This document shows positions 10,805 to 20,170 of a stretch of 64,000 nt of DNA, one piece after another; within the stretch, counting starts at the first letter, position 1, and every line of letters starts with the position of its first letter. The notes under the pieces are model-generated. The model ran no database searches. It saw nothing but the letters and a program-made list of their open reading frames with translations, and had not been told where the DNA came from. The DNA lies in the NCBI GenBank assembly GCA_023459275.1, contig JAEWVC010000019.1:62001-126000 (forward strand), given 5' to 3'. A program made the position numbers and the translations under genes. The DNA comes from Bacillota bacterium. Its GTDB lineage: Bacteria; Bacillota; Clostridia; Christensenellales; Aristaeellaceae.

Positions 10805-11734
10805 TTAAAGCGTTGCGCCGGTATCCCTTGGCACTTCCCGGGCCGAAGCATACCGGAGGTACATAAACAGCCCCAGCAGCACCACGGCTCCGCCTGCAAG
10901 CAGCAAGGATCCCGGCCGTTCATCAAACATCAGCAGTGCCCAAAGCATGGCGCCCACCGGCTCGCCCAGCAGCGCAAAGGAAACCACATGGGCGCTGACG
11001 CTGCCCAGCACATAGGTAAATACGGCATGGCCCAGGAGGGTGGACCCCAGCACCAGCCCCGCCAAATACCAAACCGCCTTGCCCTGCAGGGCAAAGCCCC
11101 CGGCCACAGGGACCAGAACGCCCAGGAAGACCGCCGTGACAAGGTACACGAACACCGTATAGCCCAGCGCGGGCAGGCTCTTGCGTGCATAGCGGCCGCA
11201 CAGCCAGTGCCCGGCCATGGCCGCCGCCCCCGTAAGCGCCAGCAGGTCTCCGCCGATGCTGCCGCTTTGCCCGGTGAGGCTGCTCAAGCCGATCAGGGCG
11301 GCCCCGGCAAGTGCCACCAGCGCACCGGGGCGGGCGGACTTTTGCATAGGCTCATGGAGCAAAAGCCCCGAGAAGGCGGCCACGAACAGCGGCTGGGTGC
11401 ACACCAGCGCCACGGAGGCAAAGGTGGAGGTGCTTTTCATGGAAGTCATCCATACAAAATAGTGCAGCGCCAGGAAGGCGGCAGCCAGTGTCCCGAAGAG
11501 CAGCTGCTTCCCGGGTGCGCAAAGCACCGCCCCAAGGGAGGAAGCGGATTCCCCCGGCCTTTTGCGCATTGCAAAAGGCAGCAGCAAAAGCCCTGCGGAA
11601 AGCATGCGCAAAAAAGCGATGGTCACGGGCGTGGCCCCCTCCAGCAGCGCGCCTTTCACCATCGGCCCGCTGTAGGACACCATCGCCACCCCGAAAATCA
11701 CCAGTAGATAGGCTTTTTTTTGCGTGGAAGGCAT
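10805..11734 (-). CDS. EamA/DMT-superfamily transporter
   Basis: 309 residues with ten hydrophobic segments in two EamA repeats (first starts YLLVIFGVAMVSYSG, second GDLLALTGAAAMAGHWL). I use ATG 11734 because GAAAGGGAG sits 7-8 bases upstream; an ATG at 11758 is also in frame. Family members export metabolites or amino acids; the substrate is unknown. It precedes the AEC transporter on the same strand. Confidence 0.85.
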   Translation of the reverse strand: MPSTQKKAYLLVIFGVAMVSYSGPMVKGALLEGATPVTIAFLRMLSAGLLLLPFAMRKRPGESASSLGAVLCAPGKQLLFGTLAAAFLALHYFVWMTSMKSTSTFASVALVCTQPLFVAAFSGLLLHEPMQKSARPGALVALAGAALIGLSSLTGQSGSIGGDLLALTGAAAMAGHWLCGRYARKSLPALGYTVFVYLVTAVFLGVLVPVAGGFALQGKAVWYLAGLVLGSTLLGHAVFTYVLGSVSAHVVSFALLGEPVGAMLWALLMFDERPGSLLLAGGAVVLLGLFMYLRYASAREVPRDTGATL

Positions 11735-11783
11735 GGTGCTGTCTCCCTTTCGTTTCATGAAAAGTTTGGGATAAGCATACGGC

Positions 11784-11802
11784 GGGCGATTGATAATCGC
11801 CC
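11784..11802. repeat. Short palindrome GGGCGATTGATAATCGCCC
   Basis: Perfect 8-base arms around TGA, followed by CCTACGGC. It lies upstream of the DMT gene. No second copy was seen in the window. Confidence 0.4.
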
Positions 11803-11855
11803 CTACGGCGGAAAGATACCTTTTCTCTCCCCAAGGTAATTTTCTGGAAGAGGGC

Positions 11856-11893
11856 GCGGGAGGAGCCTCTTTTATAAAAGAGGTTCCTCCCGC
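11856..11893 (-). terminator. Terminator hairpin after mnmG
   Basis: GCGGGAGGAGCCTCTTTT pairs with AAAAGAGGTTCCTCCCGC (one mismatch), directly at the mnmG stop codon. The stem composition resembles the GGGAACTTTTT hairpin family. Confidence 0.65.
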
Positions 11894-11894
11894 C

Positions 11895-13784
11895 TTATCC
11901 GTCCGTCCTCTTTCTTTCCCCGTCCTCCCGTTCCCTGCGCTTGAGCCACACCATCAGTACGGCGATGTCCGCGGGGGACACGCCGGGGATGCGGGCGGCC
12001 TGGCCTAGGGAGCGGGGCTGCTGGCGCGCAAGCTTCTGCCGGGCTTCAATGCGCAGCGCATCCATGGTGAGATAAGGTGTGTTGGGGGGCAGCAGCGCGT
12101 TTTCCATGGCCCGGGCCTTTTGGAGCTGCGCCTCCTGCTTGCGCAGGTAGCCATCGTACTTCACGGAAATTTCCGCCTGCTCCATAGCGGCCGGGGAAGC
12201 GGTTTGAAGTTCCGGCACAAGGGTTTGCAGGTGCGAAAAAGTCACAGCAGGGCGGCGCAAAAGCTCCTCCCCGGTAAGCGTGCCCGGGCAGGGCGGCTCC
12301 TGAAGGGATGCAAGCAGGTCTTCCCTTTGTTTGGTAGGCGGCAGGGTAACAGCCGAAAGCTTTTCCAGCAGCTTTTGCGTTTCCTTTGCCTTCGCCTCCA
12401 TGCGGCGCAGACGCTCCTCCCCGGCCAGGCCGATGCGGTACCCCAGCTCCGTCAGCCGCAGGTCAGCGTTGTCCTGCCGCAAATACAGCCGGTGCTCGGC
12501 GCGGCTGGTCATCATGCGGTAGGGCTCGTCCACGCCCTTGGTGGTCAAATCGTCCGCCAGCACGCCGATATAGGCCATGTCCCTTGTGATGACCTCCGGT
12601 TCCCTGTCTTTTAACCGCAAGGCCGCGTTGATCCCAGCCAGGATGCCCTGGGCGGCGGCCTCCTCGTATCCGGAGGTGCCGTTCACCTGCCCCGCAAAAT
12701 ACAGGCCCGGGATGGACAGGGACTCCAACGTGGGCTTGAGCGTTCTGGGATCGATGCAGTCGTATTCGATGGCGTAGGCAAGGCGTGTCAGAATCACGTT
12801 TTCCAGGCCAGGCACGCTGCGGTACATCTGCCATTGCACATCCTCCGGCATGCTGGAGGACATGCCCTGCACGTACCACTCAAAGCTGCTTGCGCCCTCC
12901 GGCTCCAGAAACACCTGGTGCCGGTCCTTGTCGGCAAAGCGGTTGATCTTGTCCTCGATGCTGGGGCAGTACCTGGCCCCGGTGCCCTTGATATCCCCTC
13001 TGAAGAGCGGCGCACGGTGCAGGTTGGCCCGTATGATGTCATGGGTGCGCTGGTTTGTCCAGGTCAGGTAACACTGCATGCGGTTGTGCAGGGGCTTGTC
13101 CGTGAGGAACGAAAAGGGGACCACGGGCTCGTCCCCGGGCTGGGGCTCCATTTTGGAAAAGTCGATGGACCGCACATCCACCCGGGCCGGCGTTCCCGTC
13201 TTGAACCTGCGCAGTTCAAAGCCCAGGTCAGAAAGCGCGTCCGAAAGGTGGTTCGCGGCCAAAAGTCCCTGGGGGCCGCCGTTCCACTGCGTTTCGCCGA
13301 TGATGATCCGGCTCTTCAAATATACGCCCCCGGCGACGATCACGGCTTTGCATTCCACCGTTTCCCCGGTGGTGGTTTGCACCCCGCTCACAGCGCCGTT
13401 TTTCGTGAAAATCCTAGAGACCTCCCCCTGGCGCACGGTGAGGTTGTCTTGGGAAAACAGCGCGGCCCGCATGCGGTTTTGATAGGCCTGCTTGTCCGCC
13501 TGGGCGCGCAAGCTGTACACGGCGGGGCCTTTGCCGCGGTTGAGCATGCGGCTTTGCAAAAAGGTGTCGTCGATGGCCCGGCCCATCTCGCCGCCCAGGG
13601 CGTCCAGTTCCCTGACCAGATGGCCCTTGGAGGTGCCTCCAATTACCGGGTTGCAGGCCATCAGCGCGATACCGTCAATGTTCAGCGTATATAAAAGGGT
13701 GGGGATGCCAAGGCGCGCGGCAGCCAGCGCGGCCTCGCAGCCCGCATGCCCGGCCCCCGCAACCACCAAGCCGTAAAAAGGCAC
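11895..13784 (-). CDS. mnmG: tRNA uridine-5-carboxymethylaminomethyl modification enzyme MnmG (GidA)
   Basis: FAD protein that, with MnmE, modifies the wobble uridine of several tRNAs. About 629 residues from GTG 13784, which follows GGAGGGG (13791-13797) by six bases; ATG 13799 is an alternative. Visible: the N-terminal dinucleotide fold GAGHAGCEAALAAARLG, the GidA signature GGPQG ... RFKTGTPARVD, PSIEDKI, GQVNGTSGYEEAAAQG, and the helical C-terminal region ending RIPGVSPADIAVLMVWL. mnmE, rsmG and jag, which usually accompany it, are absent; instead it is divergent from remB-gyrB-gyrA, which still points to a neighbourhood close to the origin. Confidence 0.96.
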   Translation of the reverse strand: MPFYGLVVAGAGHAGCEAALAAARLGIPTLLYTLNIDGIALMACNPVIGGTSKGHLVRELDALGGEMGRAIDDTFLQSRMLNRGKGPAVYSLRAQADKQAYQNRMRAALFSQDNLTVRQGEVSRIFTKNGAVSGVQTTTGETVECKAVIVAGGVYLKSRIIIGETQWNGGPQGLLAANHLSDALSDLGFELRRFKTGTPARVDVRSIDFSKMEPQPGDEPVVPFSFLTDKPLHNRMQCYLTWTNQRTHDIIRANLHRAPLFRGDIKGTGARYCPSIEDKINRFADKDRHQVFLEPEGASSFEWYVQGMSSSMPEDVQWQMYRSVPGLENVILTRLAYAIEYDCIDPRTLKPTLESLSIPGLYFAGQVNGTSGYEEAAAQGILAGINAALRLKDREPEVITRDMAYIGVLADDLTTKGVDEPYRMMTSRAEHRLYLRQDNADLRLTELGYRIGLAGEERLRRMEAKAKETQKLLEKLSAVTLPPTKQREDLLASLQEPPCPGTLTGEELLRRPAVTFSHLQTLVPELQTASPAAMEQAEISVKYDGYLRKQEAQLQKARAMENALLPPNTPYLTMDALRIEARQKLARQQPRSLGQAARIPGVSPADIAVLMVWLKRREREDGERKRTDG

Positions 13785-13818
13785 GTACAACCCCTCCATC
13801 CAACCTAAAAACGCACTT

Positions 13819-13847
13819 ATTATACCACGCGCACCCCTTGCTGCAAA
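13819..13847 (-). promoter_or_regulatory. mnmG promoter
   Basis: Minus strand TTTGCA (13842-13847), 17 bases, TATAAT (13819-13824) with an upstream TGG (extended -10). The leader would be only about 25 bases. Confidence 0.65.
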
Positions 13848-13949
13848 GGAGAATTTCGCCTTTCCAACGCATACCGGAAATTTGTATGAAATATCAAAAT
13901 TCAATGCACATTAATATAAGTAGAAACCCTTTTCTTTTTGGCCCCAAAA

Positions 13950-13958
13950 TGGTATAAT
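13950..13958 (+). promoter_or_regulatory. remB-gyrBA promoter, extended -10
   Basis: TGGTATAAT matches TGnTATAAT; there is no good -35 at 17 bases. It drives the remB-gyrB-gyrA transcript, with the start codon about 30 bases downstream. Confidence 0.5.
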
Positions 13959-13994
13959 AAGCAGTCGGATTTGTTTCAGGCGGTGGGAAGCGCA

Positions 13995-14246
13995 ATGATA
14001 TTGCACCTTGGCTCCAATCGGAATGTGCCCTTTGAGCAAGTGATTGCCCTGGTGGATCTGAGCCGGGAAAAAACGGCGGATACGCAGGCGCTGTTAAGCG
14101 CCGCAAAGGCGAAGGGGCGGCTTTTTTCTCTGGGGGAGCCGGTAAAGGCCCTGGTGCTCACGAAAGAAAACGGGGAGCAATGGTGCTTTTTGACCTCTCT
14201 TTCGGTACGGTCCCTGTACCGCCGCATCCATACAAAAATAAAGTAA
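13995..14246 (+). CDS. remB: DUF370 regulator RemB
   Basis: 83 residues beginning MILHLGSNRNVPFEQVIAL, with ALVLTKENGEQWCFLTSLS and a basic tail. In Bacillus subtilis RemB (YaaB) lies between recF and gyrB and acts with RemA on matrix gene expression. Here the same gene keeps its place directly before gyrB, but recF is not upstream. The in-frame extension to 13938 lacks a ribosome site, so I start at the conserved ILHLG motif. Confidence 0.88.
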   Translation: MILHLGSNRNVPFEQVIALVDLSREKTADTQALLSAAKAKGRLFSLGEPVKALVLTKENGEQWCFLTSLSVRSLYRRIHTKIK

Positions 14247-14261
14247 GCGCAGGTGGTTTTT

Positions 14262-16253
14262 ATGTCGGAGCATCCCTTGGAGAACACACCTTTGGGCGCG
14301 CCCGTCTCCGGCGGGCAGAATCCCCATCCCGCAAACCATTATGACGAAACGCAGATCCAGGTGCTGGAAGGGCTGGAGGCCGTGCGAAAGCGCCCCGGCA
14401 TGTACATCGGCTCCACCGACGTCAGAGGCCTGCACCATCTGGTTTATGAGATCGTGGACAACTCCATTGATGAAGCGCTGGCCGGCTTCTGCACGGAAAT
14501 TTATGTCACGCTCAACAAGGATGGCAGTGTGAGCGTGAAGGATAATGGCCGCGGCTTCCCCGTGGGCATCCATCACAAAATCGGCCGCCCCGCAGTGGAG
14601 GTCTGTTTGACCATGCTCCACGCCGGCGGCAAGTTTGGCGGTGAAGGGTACAAGGTCTCCGGCGGGCTGCACGGCGTGGGCGCCTCCGTGGTGAACGCGC
14701 TGAGTATCCGGCTGATGGTGAATGTCTACCAGGACGGAAAAATTTATCAGCAGGAATACAAAAGGGGCAAGGTGCTCTATGACTTGAAAGTGGTGGGCGC
14801 AACCGACCGCACCGGCACCACCATCCAATTCTGGCCGGACGTAAAAAGCGATGAAACCCCCGAAGGCATCTTTGAAACCGGGGATTTCCAGTTTGATGTG
14901 CTCTCCACCCGCATGCGGGAGATGGCATTCCTCAACAAGGGCGTGCGCATCGTGCTTACGGACGACCGCCCGGAAACACCCCTGGAGAAAAATTACCATT
15001 ACGAGGGCGGTATCCGGGAGTTTGTGAAATACCTGAACCGCAACAAGGAGGTTCTCTTCCCCGAACCCATTTATATTGAGGGCGTCAAGGGCACCACCAC
15101 AGTGGAAATCGCGCTGCAGTACAACGACAGCTATGCAGAAAACATTTATACCTTTGCCAACAATATCCACACCCCGGAGGGCGGCACCCATCTGATGGGC
15201 TTCAACAGCGCCCTGACCAGGGTGATCAACGACTATGGCCGCAAATACAAGGTATTGAAGGACGCCGACAGCAACCTGAAAGGCGAGGACGTAAGGGAGA
15301 GCCTTACCGCCATCGTCAGCGTCAAGCTCATCGAGCCCCAGTTCGAGGGGCAGACAAAGAGCAAATTAGGCTCCAGCGAGGTGCGGGGCATTGTGGATTC
15401 CCTTGTCGCCGAGCAGCTCTCCACCTATCTGGAGGAGAACCCCTCCATCGCCAGAGCCATCATGGACAGGTGTCTTGGCGCGGCAAGGGCCCGGGAGGCC
15501 GCGCGCAAGGCCAGGGATTTGACCCGCCGGAAAACCGTGCTGGAATCCGCCAGCCTGCCCGGCAAGCTGGCAGACTGCTCCGAGCGAGACCCCAGCAAGT
15601 GTGAAATTTTCCTGGTGGAGGGCGACAGCGCCGGCGGCAGCGCCAAAACAGGCCGCGACAGGCACTTCCAGGCCATTCTGCCTCTGCGGGGTAAAATTCT
15701 GAACGTGGAAAAAACACGTCTGGACAAGGCGCTCTCCAATGCGGAGATCAAGGCCATGATCACGGCTTTCGGCTGCGGCATCGGCGATGATTTCAGCACG
15801 GACAAACTGCGCTACCACCGCATCGTCTGCATGACGGACGCGGACGTGGATGGCAGCCACATCCGCATCCTGATGCTCACCTTCTTCTACCGCTATATGC
15901 GCCCGCTTATTGAAAAGGGCTTTGTGTACATTGCCATGCCGCCGCTTTACAAGGTGACAAAACAAAAGCAGGAATATTACGTGTACGACGATAACGAGCT
16001 GGAACAGCTCCTTCAGCGCATCGGGCGTGATCCCAAGCCGGAGCTTCAGCGCTACAAGGGCCTTGGCGAAATGAGCAGCGAACAATTGTGGCAGACCACC
16101 ATGAACCCGGAGACCCGCACCATGATGCGCGTGACCGCGGAGGATGCCATGGCCGCCGACGAAGTGTTTACGCTTTTGATGGGCGACCAGGTGGAGCCCC
16201 GCCGGGAATTCATTGAGGAAAACGCCACGTTGGTTACGGATTTGGATGTATAA
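14262..16253 (+). CDS. gyrB: DNA gyrase subunit B
   Basis: ATPase subunit of the gyrase that introduces negative supercoils. 663 residues from ATG 14262, five bases after AGGTGG. GHKL ATPase motifs: EIVDNSIDEALAGF (N-box), DNGRGFPVGIH and GLHGVGASVVNALS. The transducer domain carries QTKSKLGSSEVRG. The TOPRIM motif EGDSAGGSAKTGRDR and LPLRGKILNVEK follow, then DADVDGSHIR and the C-terminal QRYKGLGEM. An N-terminal tail of about 25 residues before HYDETQIQVLEGLEAVR is longer than usual. It lies between remB and gyrA. Confidence 0.98.
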   Translation: MSEHPLENTPLGAPVSGGQNPHPANHYDETQIQVLEGLEAVRKRPGMYIGSTDVRGLHHLVYEIVDNSIDEALAGFCTEIYVTLNKDGSVSVKDNGRGFPVGIHHKIGRPAVEVCLTMLHAGGKFGGEGYKVSGGLHGVGASVVNALSIRLMVNVYQDGKIYQQEYKRGKVLYDLKVVGATDRTGTTIQFWPDVKSDETPEGIFETGDFQFDVLSTRMREMAFLNKGVRIVLTDDRPETPLEKNYHYEGGIREFVKYLNRNKEVLFPEPIYIEGVKGTTTVEIALQYNDSYAENIYTFANNIHTPEGGTHLMGFNSALTRVINDYGRKYKVLKDADSNLKGEDVRESLTAIVSVKLIEPQFEGQTKSKLGSSEVRGIVDSLVAEQLSTYLEENPSIARAIMDRCLGAARAREAARKARDLTRRKTVLESASLPGKLADCSERDPSKCEIFLVEGDSAGGSAKTGRDRHFQAILPLRGKILNVEKTRLDKALSNAEIKAMITAFGCGIGDDFSTDKLRYHRIVCMTDADVDGSHIRILMLTFFYRYMRPLIEKGFVYIAMPPLYKVTKQKQEYYVYDDNELEQLLQRIGRDPKPELQRYKGLGEMSSEQLWQTTMNPETRTMMRVTAEDAMAADEVFTLLMGDQVEPRREFIEENATLVTDLDV

Positions 16254-16287
16254 TCGCAGCGCTCTTGGCTGTGCATGAGGTGAAAGC

Positions 16288-18765
16288 ATGATCGAGGATC
16301 GTTTGATACCCATCGACCTGGAACAAGAGATGAAGCGGTCGTTTATTTCCTATGCCATGGCCGTGATCATCAACCGGGCGCTGCCGGACGTGCGGGACGG
16401 CCTGAAGCCCGTGCACCGGCGCATCCTGTACGCCATGAACGAACTGGGCATGACGCCTGACAAACCTTTCCGCAAATCCGCCCGCATCGTGGGCGACGTG
16501 CTGGGCAAATACCATCCCCATGGCGATTCCGCGGTGTACGATGCCATGGTGCGCCTGGCCCAGGACTTTTCCACCCGGTACCTGCTGGTGGAGGGCCAGG
16601 GCAACTTTGGCTCGGTGGATGGCGACGGCGCCGCCGCCATGCGGTACACCGAGGCCCGCATGAGCAAGCTCTCCGTGCACCTGCTGGGGGAGATCGACAA
16701 GGACACGGTGGACTTCTATCCCAACTTTGACGAAACGCTGATGCAGCCCGCCGTGCTCCCCAGCCGCTACCCCAACCTGCTGGTGAACGGCTCCAGCGGC
16801 ATCGCCGTGGGTATGGCCACCAACATCCCGCCCCATAATCTTCGGGAAGTGGTGGACGGCGTCATTTGCATGATCGACAATCCCGACGCCACCCTGGACG
16901 ACCTGATGGAGCATATCAAAGGCCCGGACTTCCCCACCGGCGGTGTGGTCTTGGGCCGCAGCGGCATCCGGGAAGCCTATCATACCGGCCGCGGCCGCAT
17001 CATCGTACGGGCGAAAACCGATATCGAACCCATGCCCAACGGCCGCAACCGCATTGTGGTCACGGAGATCCCCTACATGGTCAACAAGGCCCGGCTGGTG
17101 GAGAAGATCGCCGAGCTGGTCCACGAAAAGCGGCTGGAGGGCATTTCCGACATCCGGGACGAAAGCGACCGCAAGGGCATGCGCATCGTACTGGAGCTGA
17201 AAAAGGATGTCCAGCCCACCATCGTTTTGAACTACCTGTACAAGCATACGCAGATGCAGGATACCTTCGGCGTCAACATGCTGGCGCTGGTGGACGGCAA
17301 GCCGCAGGTGCTGTCCCTGCGGGAAATGCTGTATTATTACATCCAGCATCAGAAGGACGTGGTCACCCGCCGGACGAAGTACGATCTGGACAAAGCCCAG
17401 CAACGGGCCCACATTCTGGAGGGCCTCTTAAAAGCGCTGGACCATATCGACGAGATCGTGCACATCATTAGGACCAGCAAGGATACGCCCGTGGCGCGGC
17501 AGGCGCTGATGGACACTTTTGATTTCTCCGAAAAGCAGGCCCAGGCCATCCTGGATATGCGCCTGGCACGTCTGACGGGCCTGGAGCGGGAACGGCTTCA
17601 GGAAGAATATGTGGAGCTGGAAAAGACCATCGCTTACCTGGCCTCCATTCTCGCGGACGAAGCCCTTTTAATGGGCGTCATCAAGCAGGAGATCACGGCC
17701 ATCCGCGACAAGTTCGGCGACGACCGGCGCACGGAGCTTACCGCCATCGAGGGAGAGATCGACATCGCCGACCTCATCCAGCAGGAGGACATGGTGGTCA
17801 CCCTCACCCATTTCGGCTACGTCAAGCGCCTGCCCAAGTACACCTACCGGGCGCAAAACCGGGGCGGCAAGGGTGTAATGGCCATGACCACCAGGGAGGA
17901 AGATTACGCCGAGCAGCTTCGGGTGATGAACACCCATGACGACATTCTGTTCTTCACCAACTTTGGCCGGGTGTACACTTTGAAGTGCTATCAGATTCCG
18001 GAAGCAGGGCGCACCGCCCGGGGCACCGCCATCGTGAATCTGCTGCAATTAACCGGCGGGGAAAAGGTAACCACCATGATCCCCATGCCGGAAGTTACCG
18101 AAGGCCACTACCTGATGATGGCCACACGGGATGGCATAATCAAAAAAACGCCCATGGAGGAATTTGAAAACCTGCGCAAGAACGGCCTGATCTGCATTAT
18201 CCTGCGGGACGGCGACGAGTTGGTGGATGTGGAGCTCACCGACGGAGAGCGGGAACTGCTCATTGGCAGCCGTCTGGGCAAGGCCATCCGCTTCAGCGAA
18301 AGCCACATCCGAGCCATGGGCCGCGCCAGCATGGGCGTACGCTCCATGAAGCTGGATGAGGGCGACACCGTCATCTCCATGGCCGTCGTCGAAGAGGGCG
18401 CCCAGGTGCTGGGCATTACCGCCAACGGCTACGGCAAGCGCACCGAGGTGGACGAGTACCGGGAGCAGGGCCGCAACGGCAAGGGTATCATCGCCATGAA
18501 CCTTACCGAAAAAACCGGCCCTCTGGCCGCCCAGCTATTGGTTCAGCCCGCCGAAGACATCCTGCTTATCACGGACGACGGCACCATCATCCGCACCAAC
18601 GTGGATGATATCCGCGTCTGCGGCCGCAATACCCAAGGCGTACGCCTGATGCGCGTGGCCGACGGCAGCCAGGTAGTGGGCGTTGCCCGGGCCGAAGCCG
18701 AGGAGGAAGACACAGCCGAGGACGTGGAACCCACCCCGGAGACGGAGAACGGGGACGAGGAATAA
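16288..18765 (+). CDS. gyrA: DNA gyrase subunit A
   Basis: Breaks and rejoins DNA in the GyrA2B2 complex. 825 residues. Catalytic Tyr120 lies in AAAMRYTEARMSKL. The quinolone-resistance region HPHGDSAVYDAMVR has Ser81, the residue found in susceptible enzymes. The C-terminal beta-pinwheel contains a GyrA box, QNRGGKG (Gln at the first position, as in gyrase rather than topoisomerase IV). A strongly acidic tail (EAEEEDTAEDVEPTPETEN) closes the protein. Start ATG 16288 after GAGGTGAAAGC. It ends the remB-gyrB-gyrA operon and is followed by a hairpin repeat at 18780. Confidence 0.98.
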   Translation: MIEDRLIPIDLEQEMKRSFISYAMAVIINRALPDVRDGLKPVHRRILYAMNELGMTPDKPFRKSARIVGDVLGKYHPHGDSAVYDAMVRLAQDFSTRYLLVEGQGNFGSVDGDGAAAMRYTEARMSKLSVHLLGEIDKDTVDFYPNFDETLMQPAVLPSRYPNLLVNGSSGIAVGMATNIPPHNLREVVDGVICMIDNPDATLDDLMEHIKGPDFPTGGVVLGRSGIREAYHTGRGRIIVRAKTDIEPMPNGRNRIVVTEIPYMVNKARLVEKIAELVHEKRLEGISDIRDESDRKGMRIVLELKKDVQPTIVLNYLYKHTQMQDTFGVNMLALVDGKPQVLSLREMLYYYIQHQKDVVTRRTKYDLDKAQQRAHILEGLLKALDHIDEIVHIIRTSKDTPVARQALMDTFDFSEKQAQAILDMRLARLTGLERERLQEEYVELEKTIAYLASILADEALLMGVIKQEITAIRDKFGDDRRTELTAIEGEIDIADLIQQEDMVVTLTHFGYVKRLPKYTYRAQNRGGKGVMAMTTREEDYAEQLRVMNTHDDILFFTNFGRVYTLKCYQIPEAGRTARGTAIVNLLQLTGGEKVTTMIPMPEVTEGHYLMMATRDGIIKKTPMEEFENLRKNGLICIILRDGDELVDVELTDGERELLIGSRLGKAIRFSESHIRAMGRASMGVRSMKLDEGDTVISMAVVEEGAQVLGITANGYGKRTEVDEYREQGRNGKGIIAMNLTEKTGPLAAQLLVQPAEDILLITDDGTIIRTNVDDIRVCGRNTQGVRLMRVADGSQVVGVARAEAEEEDTAEDVEPTPETENGDEE

Positions 18766-18779
18766 CGCGGTGTGTTTTT

Positions 18780-18850
18780 GCGGGGAGGGCGTCTTTTGAA
18801 AAAGACACCCTCCCCGCTCCCCACCCAGAAAACTTCATATGGGATACAAT
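18780..18850. repeat. GGGAACTTTTT-type hairpin element, copy B
   Basis: GCGGGGAGGGCGTCTTTT (18780-18797) with GAAAAAGACACCCTCCCCGC (18798-18817) and an AAAACTTCATATGGG-type tail. It lies between convergent genes gyrA and the DMT gene and can serve as a terminator for both. Confidence 0.65.
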
Positions 18851-18873
18851 GAGATAAGAATGATATGGCCGTG

Positions 18874-19044
18874 CGCAGCATCCTTATGACTCCCGAGGGT
18901 CCAGGGCGGCCGGAAAGTCCTGGCCGCACCCGCAGGTGCGGAAACCCCTGCTCCAATACGCTCACACTGTAAAAACGCAGCATCCCTATGGCTCCCGAGG
19001 GTCCAGGGCGGCCGGAAAGTCCTGGCCGCACCCGCAGGTGCGGA
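18874..19044. repeat. Two direct copies of a 69-bp double-hairpin repeat
   Basis: Copies at 18874-18942 and 18976-19044, 102 bp apart, differing at only a few bases. Each begins CGCAGCATCC and holds CCAGG ... CCTGG and CCGCACC-CGCA-GGTGCGG hairpins. The last 22 bases recur once more at 20106-20127. This fills the gap between gyrA and the next gene; no coding sequence is visible. Confidence 0.75.
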
Positions 19045-19114
19045 GCCCTGTTTCTCATCACATTATGCAATGCCTGTATGGAGAATGCAATCTCATGCGC
19101 TTCCTCTGATGCGT

Positions 19115-20002
19115 TCATTGCTTGATCTCTAATCCCTTTTTTGAGCGGCTTTGAATGGAGACGACGGCGCAAAATACGATCAGCACTGCGGCGGCCTGCG
19201 CCGGGGTAAAGGTGCGTCGGAAAAAAATGAAGTCCATAAGCGCGATTTCGATGAGCATCAGGTTGTTGATGCCGCTGCTTTCGAAGGCCGTCAGCGCGGA
19301 CTGGCTCCTGGTCCAAAGATAGAAGCCCAGCGCGCCGCTGACACCGCTTAGGTAAGCAAGGATGAGAAGCAGGCGCCCTGTAAGCACGGGCGGTCCCTCA
19401 ATGATCAGGGCAAACGCCAGCAGGATGAGCGCCCCTGCCAGCATAGGGCGGGCGGTAAGTTCGCCCGCGCCGGCCTGGCCCGTGGTTAGCAACCGCCGGT
19501 TGAAGGTCATATGCAGCGCGTAGCCGGCGGAGGAAAGGGCCATAAAAATAAGTCCGGCTGCAGAAAGTTGTCCGGCGCCAAAGGGGTAATAGTACACGCA
19601 GATGCCAAAAAGCAGCACCAGCAGCTTCATAAGATCGCGCCGCGTCTGATTCTCCCGCAGCCACACCCTATCCGCCAACATGACCATGGAGGTGTTTCCC
19701 ACGCTTAAAAAAAGGGAGGATTGCGTGGGCGTCAGATACGACTGGCCCACATACTGCAGTCCCTGGGCAAGGGCATACCCCAGAACGCCCAGCAGAAGGA
19801 CGACCCCCAAGGAGAGACGGGTACTTGTCCTTTTTGTTTTCCCCCTTACAAAGCACAGTAGCAGGAGGGAAGCCATAAGGTAGCGCATGGCGGACAGGGT
19901 CAGCGGCCCGATGCCTTCCTGAAAGGCCAGCTTGTTGAGTATGTAGGAGCCGGACCACAAAACGGTGGTGATGACCGCCATCATCAGGGCTTTGCGCTTC
20001 AT
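19115..20002 (-). CDS. EamA/DMT-superfamily transporter
   Basis: 295 residues with ten hydrophobic segments, two EamA halves (first near VITTVLWSGSYILNKLAF; second near AAGLIFMALSSAGYALHM). Start ATG 20002 lies just after GGAGGGAAGT. A second EamA exporter is at 10805; they are only distantly alike by eye. The substrate is unknown. Monocistronic, convergent with gyrA across the repeat region. Confidence 0.85.
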   Translation of the reverse strand: MKRKALMMAVITTVLWSGSYILNKLAFQEGIGPLTLSAMRYLMASLLLLCFVRGKTKRTSTRLSLGVVLLLGVLGYALAQGLQYVGQSYLTPTQSSLFLSVGNTSMVMLADRVWLRENQTRRDLMKLLVLLFGICVYYYPFGAGQLSAAGLIFMALSSAGYALHMTFNRRLLTTGQAGAGELTARPMLAGALILLAFALIIEGPPVLTGRLLLILAYLSGVSGALGFYLWTRSQSALTAFESSGINNLMLIEIALMDFIFFRRTFTPAQAAAVLIVFCAVVSIQSRSKKGLEIKQ

Positions 20003-20105
20003 ACTTCCCTCCATTATCGGGAGTTAGGCAAAGGCTGTGCTTTCGCCCCCACCACATTATACCATACCATCCATTGTCCGGGAAACGGAGAAACGGCCAG
20101 CTTTT

Positions 20106-20127
20106 TGGCCGCACCCGCAGGTGCGGA
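20106..20127. repeat. Partial third copy of the 18874/18976 repeat
   Basis: Contains the CCGCACC-CGCA-GGTGCGG hairpin, 40 bases ahead of the GNAT start. Confidence 0.6.
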
Positions 20128-20170
20128 ACCCTTCCAGCTGAATAAACACCTGTATGGAGGATTCAATCCT

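Noticed and set aside
14094..17412. Long minus-strand ORFs opposite gyrB and gyrA
   Set aside because: Antisense shadows of strongly conserved genes, without recognisable domains.
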